Shown here: positions 33,567 through 43,992 of the stretch, in pieces
Layout of the letters: every line of letters starts with the position of its first letter
Numbering within the stretch: position 1 is the first letter of the stretch
Origin: Charina bottae
Taxonomy: Eukaryota; Chordata; Lepidosauria; Squamata; Charinaidae
Reading direction: 5' to 3'
Length of the DNA stretch: 64,000 nt
Assembly: GCA_023362775.1 (NCBI GenBank)
Contig: JALMGJ010000020.1
Span: 7,691,501-7,755,500 of the forward strand
Made by a program: the position numbers and the translations under genes
The notes under the pieces: model-generated
Told to the model about the DNA's origin: nothing
Seen by the model: the letters and a program-made list of their open reading frames with translations, nothing else
Databases searched by the model: none

Positions 33567-35300
33567 CTATACTAGCCATCCCCAGGAGTTTCTGCCCTCC
33601 TTACCGCCCCAGGCCTGTTGACAAAGCCAAGTTTTAAGTTGTTTCCTGAAGCTCAGGAGCGAGGTGGACTGTCTTAACTCTGGGGGAAGAATATTCCACA
33701 GGGCAGGCGCTGCTGCAGAGAAGGCATGCAGGGAGGGCATGCTACGGACCCCATCAGTTAATGAATTCCATCTCACGGGGTCACGGAAGCGTGCCTTCTC
33801 TGCAGCAGCGCCTGTCCTGTGGAATATTCTACAGTAGTCTATAAGTGAGATAACCAGGGCATGAGTGACTGTTCGAAGGGCCTCCCGCTCCAGGAAAGGT
33901 CGCAACTGGCGCACAACACGAAGATGTGCAAAGGCCCTCCTGGCCACGACTGCCACCTGCTCTTCAAGCAGGAGTTGTGAGTCCAGGAGGACCCCCAAGT
34001 TACGTACCGGGTCTGTCTGGGGCAGTGCTACCCCATCCAGAACTAGAGATGACAACTTCCTAGAAATCGAGGAGCCATTAATCCATAGCCACTCCGTCTT
34101 ACTAGGGTTCAGTCGAAGCCTGTTTTTCCCCATCCAGGCCCCTACAGCCCCCAGGCACTTGGACAGGGTAGAAACTGCATCACTTACTTCCCCTGGGATG
34201 GAGATGTATAATTGAGTATCATCAGCGTACTGATGATATCTCACCCCATGGAGACGGATGATCTCACCCAGCGGTTTCATGTAGATGTTAAAAAGGAGCG
34301 GAGAGAGTACCGAGCCCTGCGGGACCCCACAAAAGAGGGCCTGTGGGCCGGATCTCTCGCTCCCAATCAACACCGACTGGGACCGGCCCTGGAGGAAGGA
34401 GGCAAACCAGCGCAATACGCCGCCTGCCCCCAACTCCCTGAGCCGCTCCAGGATACCATGGTCGATGGTATCGAAAGCCGCTGAGAGGTCAAGAAGAGTG
34501 AGAATGGATGCACTACCTTCATCTCGCTCCCGCCAAAGATCATCCATAAGCACGACCAATGCAGTTTCAGTCCCATGACCAGGCCTGAAACCTGACTGAA
34601 AGGGGTCCAGACAATCCATTTCCTCCAGAATCCTCTGAAGCTGCAACGCCACCACCTTCTCAACCACCTTCCCCAAAAAGGGGAGGTGGGACACTGGATG
34701 AAAGTTATCCAGTACAGTAGGGTCCAATGACGGTTTCTTAAGGAGACGGCGTACCAGCGCCTCTTTAAAAGCTGCTGGAAACACCCCCTCCCCATACGAT
34801 GTATTGACCATCATCTGGACCCAACTGCAAGTCACCTCCCAGGCTGCTTTCACCAGCCAGGAGGGACATGGATCTAATTGACAGGTGGTGGCATTAACAG
34901 TTCGGAGAACTCTGTCCACTTCCTCGGGTCCAACAGGCTCAAACCGTTCCCAGTTAACAAAGTAAGTACGCTCCCTGGGTATCTCAACAGACTCTGTCTC
35001 ACACTCGGAATCGAACCCAGAGCGAACCCGAGCGATTTTATCCACTAAATGCCGAGAAAATTCCTCCGCACAGCCCTGGAGGTAAATTTCTACCTCCCTT
35101 TTCCCCAAAAGGGATCGGGTAAATTTGAACAGGACTGCCGGGCGGCATTCCGCAGATGCATTAAGAGCAGAGAAATATTGACGTTTCGCCACTCTTATCG
35201 CCACAAGGTAGGCCTTAATAGCGGCTCTAGCCTGTGTTCGGTCGGATTCAGTCTTTGTCTTCCTCCAGTGGCGCTCTAGGCGTCTCTTAATCCTCTTCAA
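33567..35300 (-). pseudogene. L2 ORF2 reverse transcriptase and C-terminal region
   Basis: A 577-codon open frame. Motifs in order: LVKAAWEVTCSWVQMMVNTS, FRPGHGTETALVVLMDDLW, LDLSAAFDTIDHGIL (motif A), GVPQGSVLSPLLFNIYM (motif B), YADDTQLYISIPG (motif C, catalytic aspartates intact) and LGVLLDSQLLLEEQVAVVAR. The C-terminus should read on from SLIDYC through a coding stretch to AFSAAAPALWNILPPELR. Instead, an inverted copy of the latter segment is inserted (GAAAEKARFRDP), keeping the frame open but scrambling about 50 residues. The endonuclease frame is separate. Confidence 0.92.
33688..33830. repeat. 39-bp inverted repeat inside the L2 ORF2
   Basis: 33688-33726 and 33792-33830 are reverse complements with one mismatch (shared core CAGGCGCTGCTGCAGAGAAG), around a 65-bp spacer. 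One arm is normal L2 coding sequence (FSAAAPALWNIL); the other is its antisense copy. Confidence 0.9.
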
Positions 35301-35487
35301 GGTCCTCAGCTCCTCCGTAAACCGGGGGAGCTTCGGGCCCGACTGGACAAGAGAGGCCGCATAGGCGCGATCCTGTCCAAGGCCCCCACCGCCTCTCTAT
35401 TCCAGGCAGCCACCAGGGCCTCCGCTGGACTGTGCAGCAGACCTCCAGGTATAACCCCCAACTCCCTCTGGAACCCTACCGGGTCCA

Positions 35488-36444
35488 TCAGTCGCCGGGG
35501 CGGACCAATCGAATAGGTCCCACCTCCCTGCGGAGGGGGGCGGCATAGGAAAATCTCACGGTAACCAGGGCGTGATCTGACCATGACAACGGGGAAAGAT
35601 GTAGTTCTCCCCTCAGATCACTTTGCCACTGCTCCGACAAGAAAATTAAATCCGGGGCGAGGCCACTATCTCGAGTCGGGTCCTGGATAATCTGAGACAG
35701 GCCCATGGTCACCATGGTGGCCATGAACTCCCGAGCCGCTTCTGAGGCCCGTCCCAAGGAGGGCAGATTGAAGTCCCCCAGGACCAAAAGCCTGGGGAAC
35801 TCAACCGCCACCCCCGAGATGGCCTCCAGCAGCTCAGGCAGGGAGGTTGCCACGCAGCAGGGAGGCTGGTACAATAGCAACACTCCCAACTGTTCACGAG
35901 AACCCAACTTGAATAACAAGGTCTCACACCCGGTAACTTGCAGAGCAGGGCCCCTGACGGCCACTAGAGATTCCCTGATGACAACAGCCACTCCTCCTCC
36001 CCTGCCCCGAGGTCTCGGCTGGTGCCAAACCCGAAACCTGGCCGGGCATATTTCAGAGAGAGGAACACTTCCCTCCGGGCTCAGCCAGATTTCGGTAATA
36101 CATGCCAGGTCTGCCCCCTCCTCTAAAATCAGATCGTGAATGAGGGGGGGCTTGTTATTTATTGACCTGGCATTGCATAGCAGCAGCCGGAAATCGGGAC
36201 AACCACACGTCTGCTGACCAGGGCCTAGGTATGAGTGTGGAGGGCCGGAACACGCCATCGGTAATAAGCACCGGGGGTGTCTTCCCCTATGATGGCCCGC
36301 CCTCCAACTCCCGTCATAATATCCCCTGCCCATCACCACTTCAATGGCCTGTCCTGCCCTGTAGCCCCCAGAGTCTCCAAGTCCATTAGCCTCCACTCCT
36401 GGACTCACAAATACTCCAGATGATAATAGGCATCCCTCCATCAT
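35488..36444 (-). pseudogene. L2 ORF2 endonuclease domain
   Basis: Encodes LLLCNARSINNKPPLIHDLI, GADLACITEIWLSPEGSVPL, GRGGGVAVVIRESL, LLVLGDFNLPSLGRA (catalytic GDFN) and WSDHALVTVRFSY (catalytic SDH), in the order of LINE apurinic endonucleases. Active-site residues visible here are intact. The frame breaks from the polymerase near 35490-35580. Confidence 0.92.
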
Positions 36445-37560
36445 TCACCACTCATTCGTACCCAATCAGTAGAGTGATGAAGAGCCCCCCAGCGTACCAG
36501 CTCAAGCTCTCGTCACTGGAGGAGCCCAATCACCACTCACCCATTCATTCACTCATTCATTCCCTGCGCCCCCCCGACTTCTCTCACTAGTCAAGAGGGG
36601 CGCTCCATACACTACTTCTCACCCCCCTGACTCTCACTCAGGGAAGGAGTGTTCTAACTCTCTTCACACATACTCATGCCCCCTCTCACGTCTCTCACAC
36701 CTGAGAGGGGATAGCAGTCACTCCAGAGGGATACCAATAGCTTATCATATATTAGGGCGGTCAGAAGGGGGATGGCTCACTTCTTCGATAGCCTCTGCCC
36801 TGGTGGTCTGTAGCCCATGCAACGTTGGAAATGGGTATTATATTCCAATCCGTTGCCCAAAAATGTCTTAATATTATCGTGCCAGCAGGCCAGTTCTTTA
36901 AAGCCTATCAGGCACTGGGTCAGTCCAATTAACCAGGACCTGCCCCACTTCCAAAGTCTCGTGCCGAAATGCTGGGGGTAGTGAGACCAGTCCGGTTACA
37001 GGCGTCTTCTCCTGGCGTCTTTTAGTCTGCCCGAGACCCTGCGTCGCCGAAAAAGCTCCAGAACCACTGCCAGAATGACTCCTCTCCTTGGTTCTACATG
37101 AAAGGCTGAGAAGCGATCTCCCAACAGCGGCAGCGGCAGCAGCATCCACCCCCACACTAGCAATCCCAGCTGGAGCTCCGTTCCAATCACGCCCAGCTTG
37201 TTCGGCGTGGGGAGGGGGGCACGCCGACTCCGGCAACCCCATTTTTTCTATCTGGAGCTCCAACTTCATCTGGGGGCTCCCGCAGCAGCCCACGCCGCCC
37301 CAGCCACTCCAAACTCAGCTCTCAGCTCTCCCACGACCCTGCAGCAGCAGCAGCTCGGCAGCTCTCCATCGTTAAATCTTCCGACGGGGCACGCTATCCT
37401 CCAACGCTCGTCCAGGGGGCTCCGTCCACACCCAGCTTGCCTGGTATGGGTATATACCCCCAAAAAACCTTCACAGCTGGGTGGGAAGATCATAAAGTTC
37501 TTTAAAGTATCTAAAACATTGAGTTTTAGAGCTCACCCCCCTTAGAGTGGCGAACGGCAT
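36445..37560 (-). other. L2 5' region (possible ORF1/UTR), GC-rich
   Basis: Upstream of the endonuclease frame. Includes a short (CATT)n run near 36540-36560 and GC-rich sequence toward 37560. A minus-strand frame at 36898-37293 lacks recognisable motifs, so no ORF1 is called. Confidence 0.5.
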
Positions 37561-38276
37561 TCGGTCGCAGTCGCCATCTTGGTTCCTCCAATTAACAATT
37601 CAACAATTTAACAATATATTATAACTTTGGTATAACTTGAAACAGAAGATCTCAAAAGAAGATATATGAAGGGACATAAGGCTATAATGAACCCACGGAT
37701 TCTAACTGGAAACAGATTATTTTATAAATGCAAATTAAGTTTAAACTAGTAATATAATTGTTGGGAACATTAAACATTAAAAATTGGGAAGGAGAAAATG
37801 TGTTGAAAATATGTATAAAAATTTGATATTTTAAATGAAGGATACAAGGTTTTAAAATCAGATATATAAATGCATGTTGATGTCATAAATTAAATTGAAA
37901 TTAGAATTATTTTTATGGAGATATATAAATGGAAATATATTAGAAATAAATAACATATGGTTATAGCACTAAGATTTTTCTTTTTTCATATGCATAATTT
38001 AAGAAAATTGGACTTTATTTAGGATATAAATATAGATGTAAAAATGGAAAGACTGATCAAAAAATGTCAAATTGATACATTTAAATGAAAAAAAAACTTA
38101 AATTGCTATCACTTCAAGGAGCGGAAACCACAGATGGACTATTGGAGAACTGTAAGAAGGGCAAAGTTTATATGAAGATCAGAAGATTGGAACACAGAAA
38201 CTAAATTGTATTAGACAAAGAAATGTTTTTTGTGTATTGTACGAAAGACTAACATTTAAGGCAGAATATTGTACTT

Positions 38277-38598
38277 CAGAGCTTTCCAAACTGTGTGTCA
38301 CGACACATTTCTGTGTCGCGGCAAGGGCCCAGGTGTGTCGCAGGGGAACCTGGAAGAGGCGGCCATGGGGTTTGGAGCCGGGAGCCAATCATGTGGGCCG
38401 GGGTTTGGAGCCGGGAGCCAATCATGTGGGCCGGGGGACGGGGTTTGGAGCCGGGAGCCAATTACGTGGGCCAGGGGCGAGGTTTGGAGCCGGCAGCCAT
38501 TCACATGGGCCGGGTGGCGGGGACTCCTCATTAGTGTGTCACGAAATTATGCATGGCTAAAAGGCGTGTCACCAACATGAAAAGTTTGGAAAGCCCTG
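38277..38598. mobile_element. Non-autonomous hAT-like element, copy 4, with internal minisatellite
   Basis: The left end is CAGAGCTTTCCAAACTGTGT, and the right end in reverse complement begins CAGGGCTTTCCAAACTTTTC. The exact duplication TTGTACTT lies at 38269-38276 and 38599-38606. Its interior is different from the other copies: about four units of a 33-bp repeat (GGTTTGGAGCCGGGAGCCAA...) between about 38368 and 38515. Confidence 0.9.
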
Positions 38599-38840
38599 TT
38601 GTACTTAATGACCAGAGATAGATTGGAAGTCATCTATTTTCTATATTCTTTTTCTTACTTTACTTTACTTCACTTTTTCTTTTTCTATTTCCTTTTCTAT
38701 TTCAAACTTTTAATATGTATTTTAAAATTTAATAAAACTTATGTAAAAAAAAAAAAAGAAAACCACCAGCATAACAGGTGATCAAATTAAAGGTAGAAGT
38801 AGCATAAAAATGAATTATGTAACAATATTTGTGGCAAATA

Positions 38841-39230
38841 CAGGTAGTCCTCGACTTGCCATTTGTTTAGCAACCGTTTGAAGTTACCACAGTGCTGAAA
38901 AAAGTGACTTATGACCGGTCCTCGCACTTACAACTGTCAGTACCCCCACGGTCACGTGATCAAAATTCGGGCACTTGGCAACCGCATGTATGTACGACGG
39001 TTGCAGTGTCTTGGTGTCACGTGATCGCCATTTGCAACCTTCCCAGCTGGCTTCCAAAAAGCAAAATCAATGGGGGACCACGTGATTCACTTAACAACTG
39101 CGGTGATTTGCTTAACAATTGCCACAAAAAATGTTGTAAAATGTGAGTCACATAATACCTCGTTTAACGACCACATTGCTTAACAACAAATTTTCCGGTC
39201 CCTATTGAGATAGTAAGTCGAGGACTTACT
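38841..39230. mobile_element. Non-autonomous DNA element with AGTCCTCGACTT ends
   Basis: The left end is CAGGTAGTCCTCGACTTGCC. The right end AGTAAGTCGAGGACTTACT has AGTAAGTCCTCGACTTACT as its reverse complement, sharing AGTCCTCGACTT. The interior holds several TTAACAAC/CACGTGAT motifs and no transposase. A target duplication is not clear, so the superfamily is left open. Confidence 0.65.
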
Positions 39231-39507
39231 ATCATAACTTAGTTTATGGTAAAACTTGCTAAACAGTATGAGCATGCTGGGCTTTGGTTGCACATATGGC
39301 ACTCTGGCCAAAATGTGCCCAGACTGACCACTACTGTTCTTATTGTTAAGCAGGAAAAACTACATGTGGCGCAGCTTCAACTAAAGCTGGCAATCAACTC
39401 CATCTTACAAAAAAAGCATTCTGTGAAAACCTTGATTGAGCAAAATCATGAAGAGTAGAGGAGATAAATATCTATGGGCCATATTTAGGATTCCCTTACC
39501 AACTTTG

Positions 39508-39556
39508 CTCAGACTGAAGAAGCTCCTTGGATAAGGAGCGAAACGTTTCCACTGAG
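39508..39556 (+). ncRNA. Hammerhead-ribozyme-like motif
   Basis: CTCAG (39508-39512), A, CTGAAGA (39514-39520), one extra A, GCTCCTT paired with AAGGAGC (perfect 7-bp stem II) across a GGAT loop, GAAAC (39540-39544), GTT, TCCA and CTGAG (39552-39556). CTCAG pairs exactly with CTGAG to close stem I around an internal loop. The GAAAC-GTT layout corresponds to a minimal stem III with its cleavage site. As at 14051, a single unpaired base separates CTGANGA from stem II, which is not the textbook core. The surrounding repeat extends to about 39630. Confidence 0.5.
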
Positions 39557-40004
39557 AAAATAGAAATCCAGTTGACATGATTCAAGCTACAGACAATTCC
39601 ACCTGGATGACTGAGAACCTTCACAGACATATCTATGGGCCAACTTGGTGCCAACTGTGCTGTATGGAACACTGTAAATTAGAATGTAAGAGGAGTAAAT
39701 GAGAGAGCATGAATTAAGAAATGAAATGAAAGACAAATACTTATATGTCTGGGAAACTAAGAGGAAGATTGTAACAGATCTCAAAGCTAATCTGATCTTG
39801 TGGAGTGGAGTTGAATACATGCAGAGAAGTGAACCTACAGTATAGGTGTAACAATGAATGGCAGAGCTATAATATACAGTAGGTCAGGAAGTATGAATGA
39901 TCATTTAGAATGTTGTGGGCATGTATGAAAATAGAATTAATACATTGGTGATAGCTGTATGTTATACTTCAGTGAAAGGTGATGATGGAAGACATGGGAC
40001 ACGG

Positions 40005-40440
40005 TAGCTCAGCAGGTTAAACTGCTGAGCTGTAGGCTGCAGATCAGAAGGTCTGCAGTTCGAACCCCGTGCAACGAGGTGAGCTCTCGTTGTTACTCCC
40101 AGCTCCTGTCAACCCAACAGTTTGAAAGCTTTGCAAGTAGATAAATGGGTACCACCTCAAAGTGGGCTAATTTGCTGGCGTCCTGTCGGGAAGTCGGCAC
40201 CACCGGAGGAAAGGATCGGAGGAAGATCGAATGGCAGGCGGTCACGACGGACCCGGATGCAACAGCTACAGGACGTCAGCAGCCGGCTCAAGGCATCCTG
40301 GGAATTGTAGTCCAGAGCCTGGAAGAGTCGGTTCCTTACCCCCTCCCCTCATGCGCGGTGAAAATAGTGATTTGTGAATTGTATAATTAAATGTATATAT
40401 ATGCTTGTAAGCCGCCTAGAGTCCTCCATTAGGGAGGGGA
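40005..40440 (+). mobile_element. tRNA-headed SINE with a non-Bov-B tail
   Basis: The head has ACGGTAGCTCAGCAGGTTAA (A-box region) and CAGTTCGAACCCCGTGC (B box). The body (CAAGTAGATAAATGGGTACC) is shared with the Bov-B-tailed SINEs at 1606, 54846, 58068 and 58592. After about 40180 the sequence is unrelated to theirs and ends in GTAAGCCGCCTAGAGTCC, a 3' terminus resembling L2-group LINEs. Confidence 0.75.
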
Positions 40441-40964
40441 TAGGAGATGAGTTTGGGGGAAAATTCTGAACAAATGTGATTCAACAGAAATAATTATTCT
40501 GCGATGGGACGTGAATGGATGAAGACAAGAGAGCACAGAAAAAAGTTACATGGAAAGAATGAGAAAGTATCCTTGCGGAGGAGAAAAATGCATATAACAG
40601 AATGGTTGCTGCATAGTTAAAAAGAGTGTAATCAAAGGAACAGTTAAGATTAAAAGAGGCAGATGAAATGCAGAGTGATTTTGATGGAAATGTAAAATTG
40701 TTTCAGAAATGGGTGAATAGGGATAAAAAAGAAGGCACCCATGGAGTTAATGGAATTTGAAGGTGATAAAATGATTTGGGATGAAACTGATGTGGGGGAA
40801 TGCTGGAAAGAGTATTCGGAAATTTGTGTGAGAATGATAGTTATATGATCAAATAATGAAACAAAAATAAATGCTATAAATGCTACTACTGAAGCAAAAA
40901 ATAACCAAAGGAGTCACAAATGCAGCAAGAACGTTGAAAAATGGTAAGGCTGCAGGTGCATGCG
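40441..40964 (+). mobile_element. Decayed LINE reverse transcriptase relic (weak)
   Basis: A short stretch near 40933-40960 reads LKNGKAAG, the start of the LINE reverse transcriptase motif (KNGKAAGPDGI), in an otherwise stop-ridden region. Family and limits are uncertain. Confidence 0.35.
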
Positions 40965-41355
40965 ATCTCAAAATGGCGGAACTGTAGAGTTGGAAAGGAC
41001 CCCAAACATCAACCAGTCCAACCCTCTGTAATTTGTGGGGAAAACTAAGCCATCCTTGAGAGATGGCTTTCCAGGCTCCCCTTAAAAACTTCCAGAAGTG
41101 GAGAACCTACAACCTCCATAGGTAGATTGTTCCACTGTTGTACAGATTTTACCAACAATAAACCAACAATATTTTACCAACAATAGCCTTTTCCTTGTAT
41201 TTAAATGACATCTAGATAGTTACAATTTACAACCAACATTCCTGGTCCTAGTTTCTATGGCGATGGAAAATAGTTCCTCACCATCTTCCCTATGGGGTTA
41301 GGGGAACATTGATACCATGTTTCCCCTCAGTCTTCTTTTCTCTAGATGGAACATC

Positions 41356-42430
41356 TGTAAGAGTTGAGTCTGAATCTGACGCCGAGCAAGGTGAAATCAA
41401 AACCTACGTTAAGCAAAAGAGGGAAATCAAAACCTATCCTGAGAAAACTTGGGAAATCGAAACAGAGAATGACTCAACAGAGAGGGAAAATCCTGAGCAG
41501 CTGATTAGCCAGGACCAGGGAGCACATTCTAAGCCACCAATCAGTGCAAGGGAAAGGCGAGCCAAAAAATACGCCAAACAGAAAGATGCCTGATTGGTCT
41601 CCGAGGATAAACAGCACAAAGGGAACAGGATAAAAAGACGCCAGCGCAAGTAACAAACCGCTGGAGACAACTGTTCCACTGAGCTAACAATTTCTTCAGC
41701 AGAAGTAGAGCTGGAATTGCCCGCCAAAACCTGCTCTGTAGCCTCCGCGGAATCAGAGCCAGCGCATTTCACCATTTCGGAGTTCCTCCAGGTGCCTTCC
41801 TCTTCAGCCGAGTCTCACCATGACTCCTTGCCACGTTCTCCAGCCGAGCCCTGCCTTGCCACGCACTTCAGCTGAGCCGTTTAGCCACGCCACCATCTCC
41901 AGCCGAGTCCTGTCCTGAGACGCCGCGCCCTCCTGCCGAGTTTTGCCTTGCCAAGCCGCCATATCCAGCCAAGCCCCGTCCTGAGACGTCGCGCCTTCCA
42001 GCCGAGTTTTGCCTTGCTACGCCGCATTCTTCAGCCAAGTCCTGCCTTGCCAAGTTGTGCCTTCCAGTCGAGTCCTGCCTTGCCAAGTCGTGCCTTCCAG
42101 TCGAGTCCTGCCTCGCCATGTTGTGCCTTCCAGTCGAGTCCTGCCTTGTCACGCCGCACACTCCAGCCGAGTTCAGCCTTGTTGCGAATTCCAGCAGAGT
42201 CTGTTCTAGTCTCTCTGCCTCGATCTCAAGCCGCGTTTCGTCTTGTTGCTGTATTACAATCACCAATTGAATCTTGTCTATCTCGTTCAGTGCTCCGACA
42301 TTGCTGGGTTGGAATTAATTCTACAACGCGTTCACCCTTCCAAAAGACTTTATAGATGTAATTAGTTGAATTTGTAAATAAATTTAATTTTATTCAAATT
42401 CTCTGGTTGCCTCCTACTCTGAACAGGACA
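41356..42430 (+). mobile_element. Solo LTR with internal 33-bp minisatellite
   Basis: Begins TGTAAGAGTTGAG and ends GAACAGGACA (TG...CA), flanked by the exact 5-bp duplication ACATC (41351-41355 and 42431-42435). CR1/L3 sequence resumes on both sides. A polyadenylation-type AATAAA sits near 42378. No second LTR or coding region is present, so it is best read as a solo LTR of about 1.08 kb. An open frame at 41309-41593 lies within it and has no known motif. Confidence 0.75.
41860..42200. repeat. 33-bp minisatellite inside the solo LTR
   Basis: Units around CTTCCAGTCGAGTCCTGCCT repeat with a 33-bp period, regular at 42055-42165 and degenerate to the left. Since 33 is a multiple of three, open frames appear on both strands; none is taken as coding. 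Confidence 0.85.
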
Positions 42431-43883
42431 ACATCCCAAGTTCCTTCAGTCTGTCCTCATAATGCTTATCCTCAACTTTCTGTATATTTTGCCTTCTTCT
42501 GAACCTGTTTTAACCAAACAATATCTGTCTGGAAATGTGGTGCACAGAATCATACCCAGTATTCCAGATGAAGAGGGCAATAATGATTTATGCTTCCTCT
42601 GATGCACCCAGAACTATGTTAGCAGCTGTCTCACATTGCTATCTCTTGTTCAGCTTGCTGTCAACGACCACACCCATGTCATTTTCTGATGTCGTGCCCC
42701 AAGCCATGAATCCCTCATCTTGTATATCTGCCCTACATTTTTCCTCCCTAAATGTAACACCTCAGATTTCTCCCCTTTCCAATAATATCTTGTTTATCTC
42801 AGATCAGTCTTCCAACTTGTCCATATTAAATTACAATCTAATTCTGACTTCCTTGGTGCTGGCCAAACTCTATTTTTTTTGTCATCCATATATTTGATAA
42901 GCAGCCCATCAATCCAGTTATCCAGCTCATTAATAAATTGTTGCATAATACTAACCCCAAGACAAATCCTAGTGGGACACAACTAGTTATAGCTCTCTAA
43001 CTCAATGTAAAGTCATGAAAAGAAATAAAAGAAGCCAGCCAGCTGTAGGCCCATCATATTGTGGTGCCATCCAAACCACACTAATGGCTGTTCAATGAGA
43101 ATGTCATGTGGAATCTTGTCAAAAGTTTTGCTGAAACTGAGGCAGATAAGACCTGCAGCATTCCTCTTGTCCTTTAAAATAGTTACTTTTCAATGAAGAT
43201 GATGAAGTTGCTTACACAACTTATTGACAAAAATGTGCGTAAATCTTTGCAATTAAGGCATTATCTTCAAGATGCTTACAAATGGGTTGCTTTAAAAATC
43301 TGATGTAACATCTTTTGAGACATTGATGTGTCGCTGGTTGATATTTACTGGGATCCTTTTTTTCTTTCTTTCTTGAAGAAGGGGAGCACCTTAGCTCTTC
43401 TCTGGCACCTCTCCAGTTCTCCTCAAAGATACTTGACAGAGATCCCAACAGCCCATCAACCAGTTCCTTCTCTACTCAAAGGTATATTTTGCCAGGGACT
43501 TGAAGGCGTTCTTTACCTTATTGACCTGCACCCTTGCCTGTTGTGTTCAACCTATACTACTCAAATCACCACTTCCTTTGGAAGTACGACAGAGCTAAGT
43601 TCTTCTGATTTATTTTGGTCATCTTTTAAGATCTCTCCATTTGGAATAAGTAATGAGCCACTGACTCTTTTGTCTTCCTCTTGCTATTGACATATTTCAA
43701 GAAATCCTTCTTGCTGGTTTTTGTTTCTCTTGTTAGCCTTTGCTTTCCTGACCCCATTCCTACATTTCTGAGCTGACCTTCTTGGTAGTTAGCTCTTCCT
43801 TCAATTTACATTAAGTAATCTTCTTCAGTCTCAGCTGCTTCACAAGTTGCCTATTCAACCTTATTGGCTTCTTTAAATGTCTC

Positions 43884-43992
43884 TGTCAGGATGCAATCCT
43901 GCCATTTTGCCTTAGATAGATGGTATTTGTAGTAATTAGTTTGAGGTAGATAGATGGTATTTGTAGTAATTAGTTAGTACAAGGCCTGTAGT
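43884..43992 (+). repeat. Truncated Gypsy 5' LTR with a tandem duplication
   Basis: Starts TGTCAGGATGCAATCCTGCC, matching the 3' LTR start TGTCAGAATGCCATCCTGCC. About 28 bp (GATAGATGGTATTTGTAGTA...) is present twice. Similarity ends at GGCCTGTAGT (43992), directly against gag, so the rest of the LTR, the primer-binding site and the start of gag are deleted. Confidence 0.88.

Larger units (their letters stand above)
33340..37587 (-). mobile_element. Nearly full-length L2-type LINE
   Basis: The element reads right to left. Its 5' end near 37587 has CCAAGATGGCGACTGCGACC, a YY1-type motif. A GC-rich upstream region follows, then endonuclease (36444-35488), reverse transcriptase (35300-33567), a short 3' end, and a tail of tandem ATTC units (33344-33394 on plus). 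Endonuclease and polymerase are in different frames, linked through a third frame (35584-35306). It is nested within the L1-type retroposon; no clear target duplication was found. Confidence 0.88.
31612..38755 (+). mobile_element. L1-type retroposon, copy 3, containing an L2 and two hAT-like insertions
   Basis: The outer limits are set by a 17-bp duplication, AAGAAAACCACTAGCAT at 31595-31611 and AAGAAAACCACCAGCAT at 38756-38772 (one mismatch). The 5' end is GGCTTCCGGTCGGAATGG; the 3' end is AATAAAACTTATGT followed by A's. The L1-type parts are 31612-32153, 32468-33339 and about 37590-38755. The rest is inserted later. The 5' sequence differs from copies 1 and 2, so it is a different subfamily. 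Confidence 0.85.
40965..43883 (-). mobile_element. Old CR1/L3-like LINE, 3' part, left of Gypsy
   Basis: On the plus strand the sequence shows GTTGGAAAGGACC, CCTCAGTCTTCTTTTCTCTA and CAAGTTCCTTCAGTCTGTCC, the reverse complement of CR1/L3-type 3' regions. Farther right, TCAAAAGTTTTGCTGAAACT is from the same family. A solo LTR (41356-42430) and a Gypsy element (43884-49029) were inserted into it; the remainder continues at 49035. Open frames are gone. Confidence 0.65.

Noticed and set aside
34367..34795. 142-codon minus-strand ORF
   Set aside because: Out-of-frame shadow of the L2 reverse transcriptase ORF.
36898..37293. 131-codon minus-strand ORF as L2 ORF1
   Set aside because: No coiled coil, zinc finger or esterase motif; GC-rich upstream region of the LINE.
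41868..42355. Opposed ORFs with 11-residue periodicity
   Set aside because: A 33-bp minisatellite keeps frames open by its length alone.
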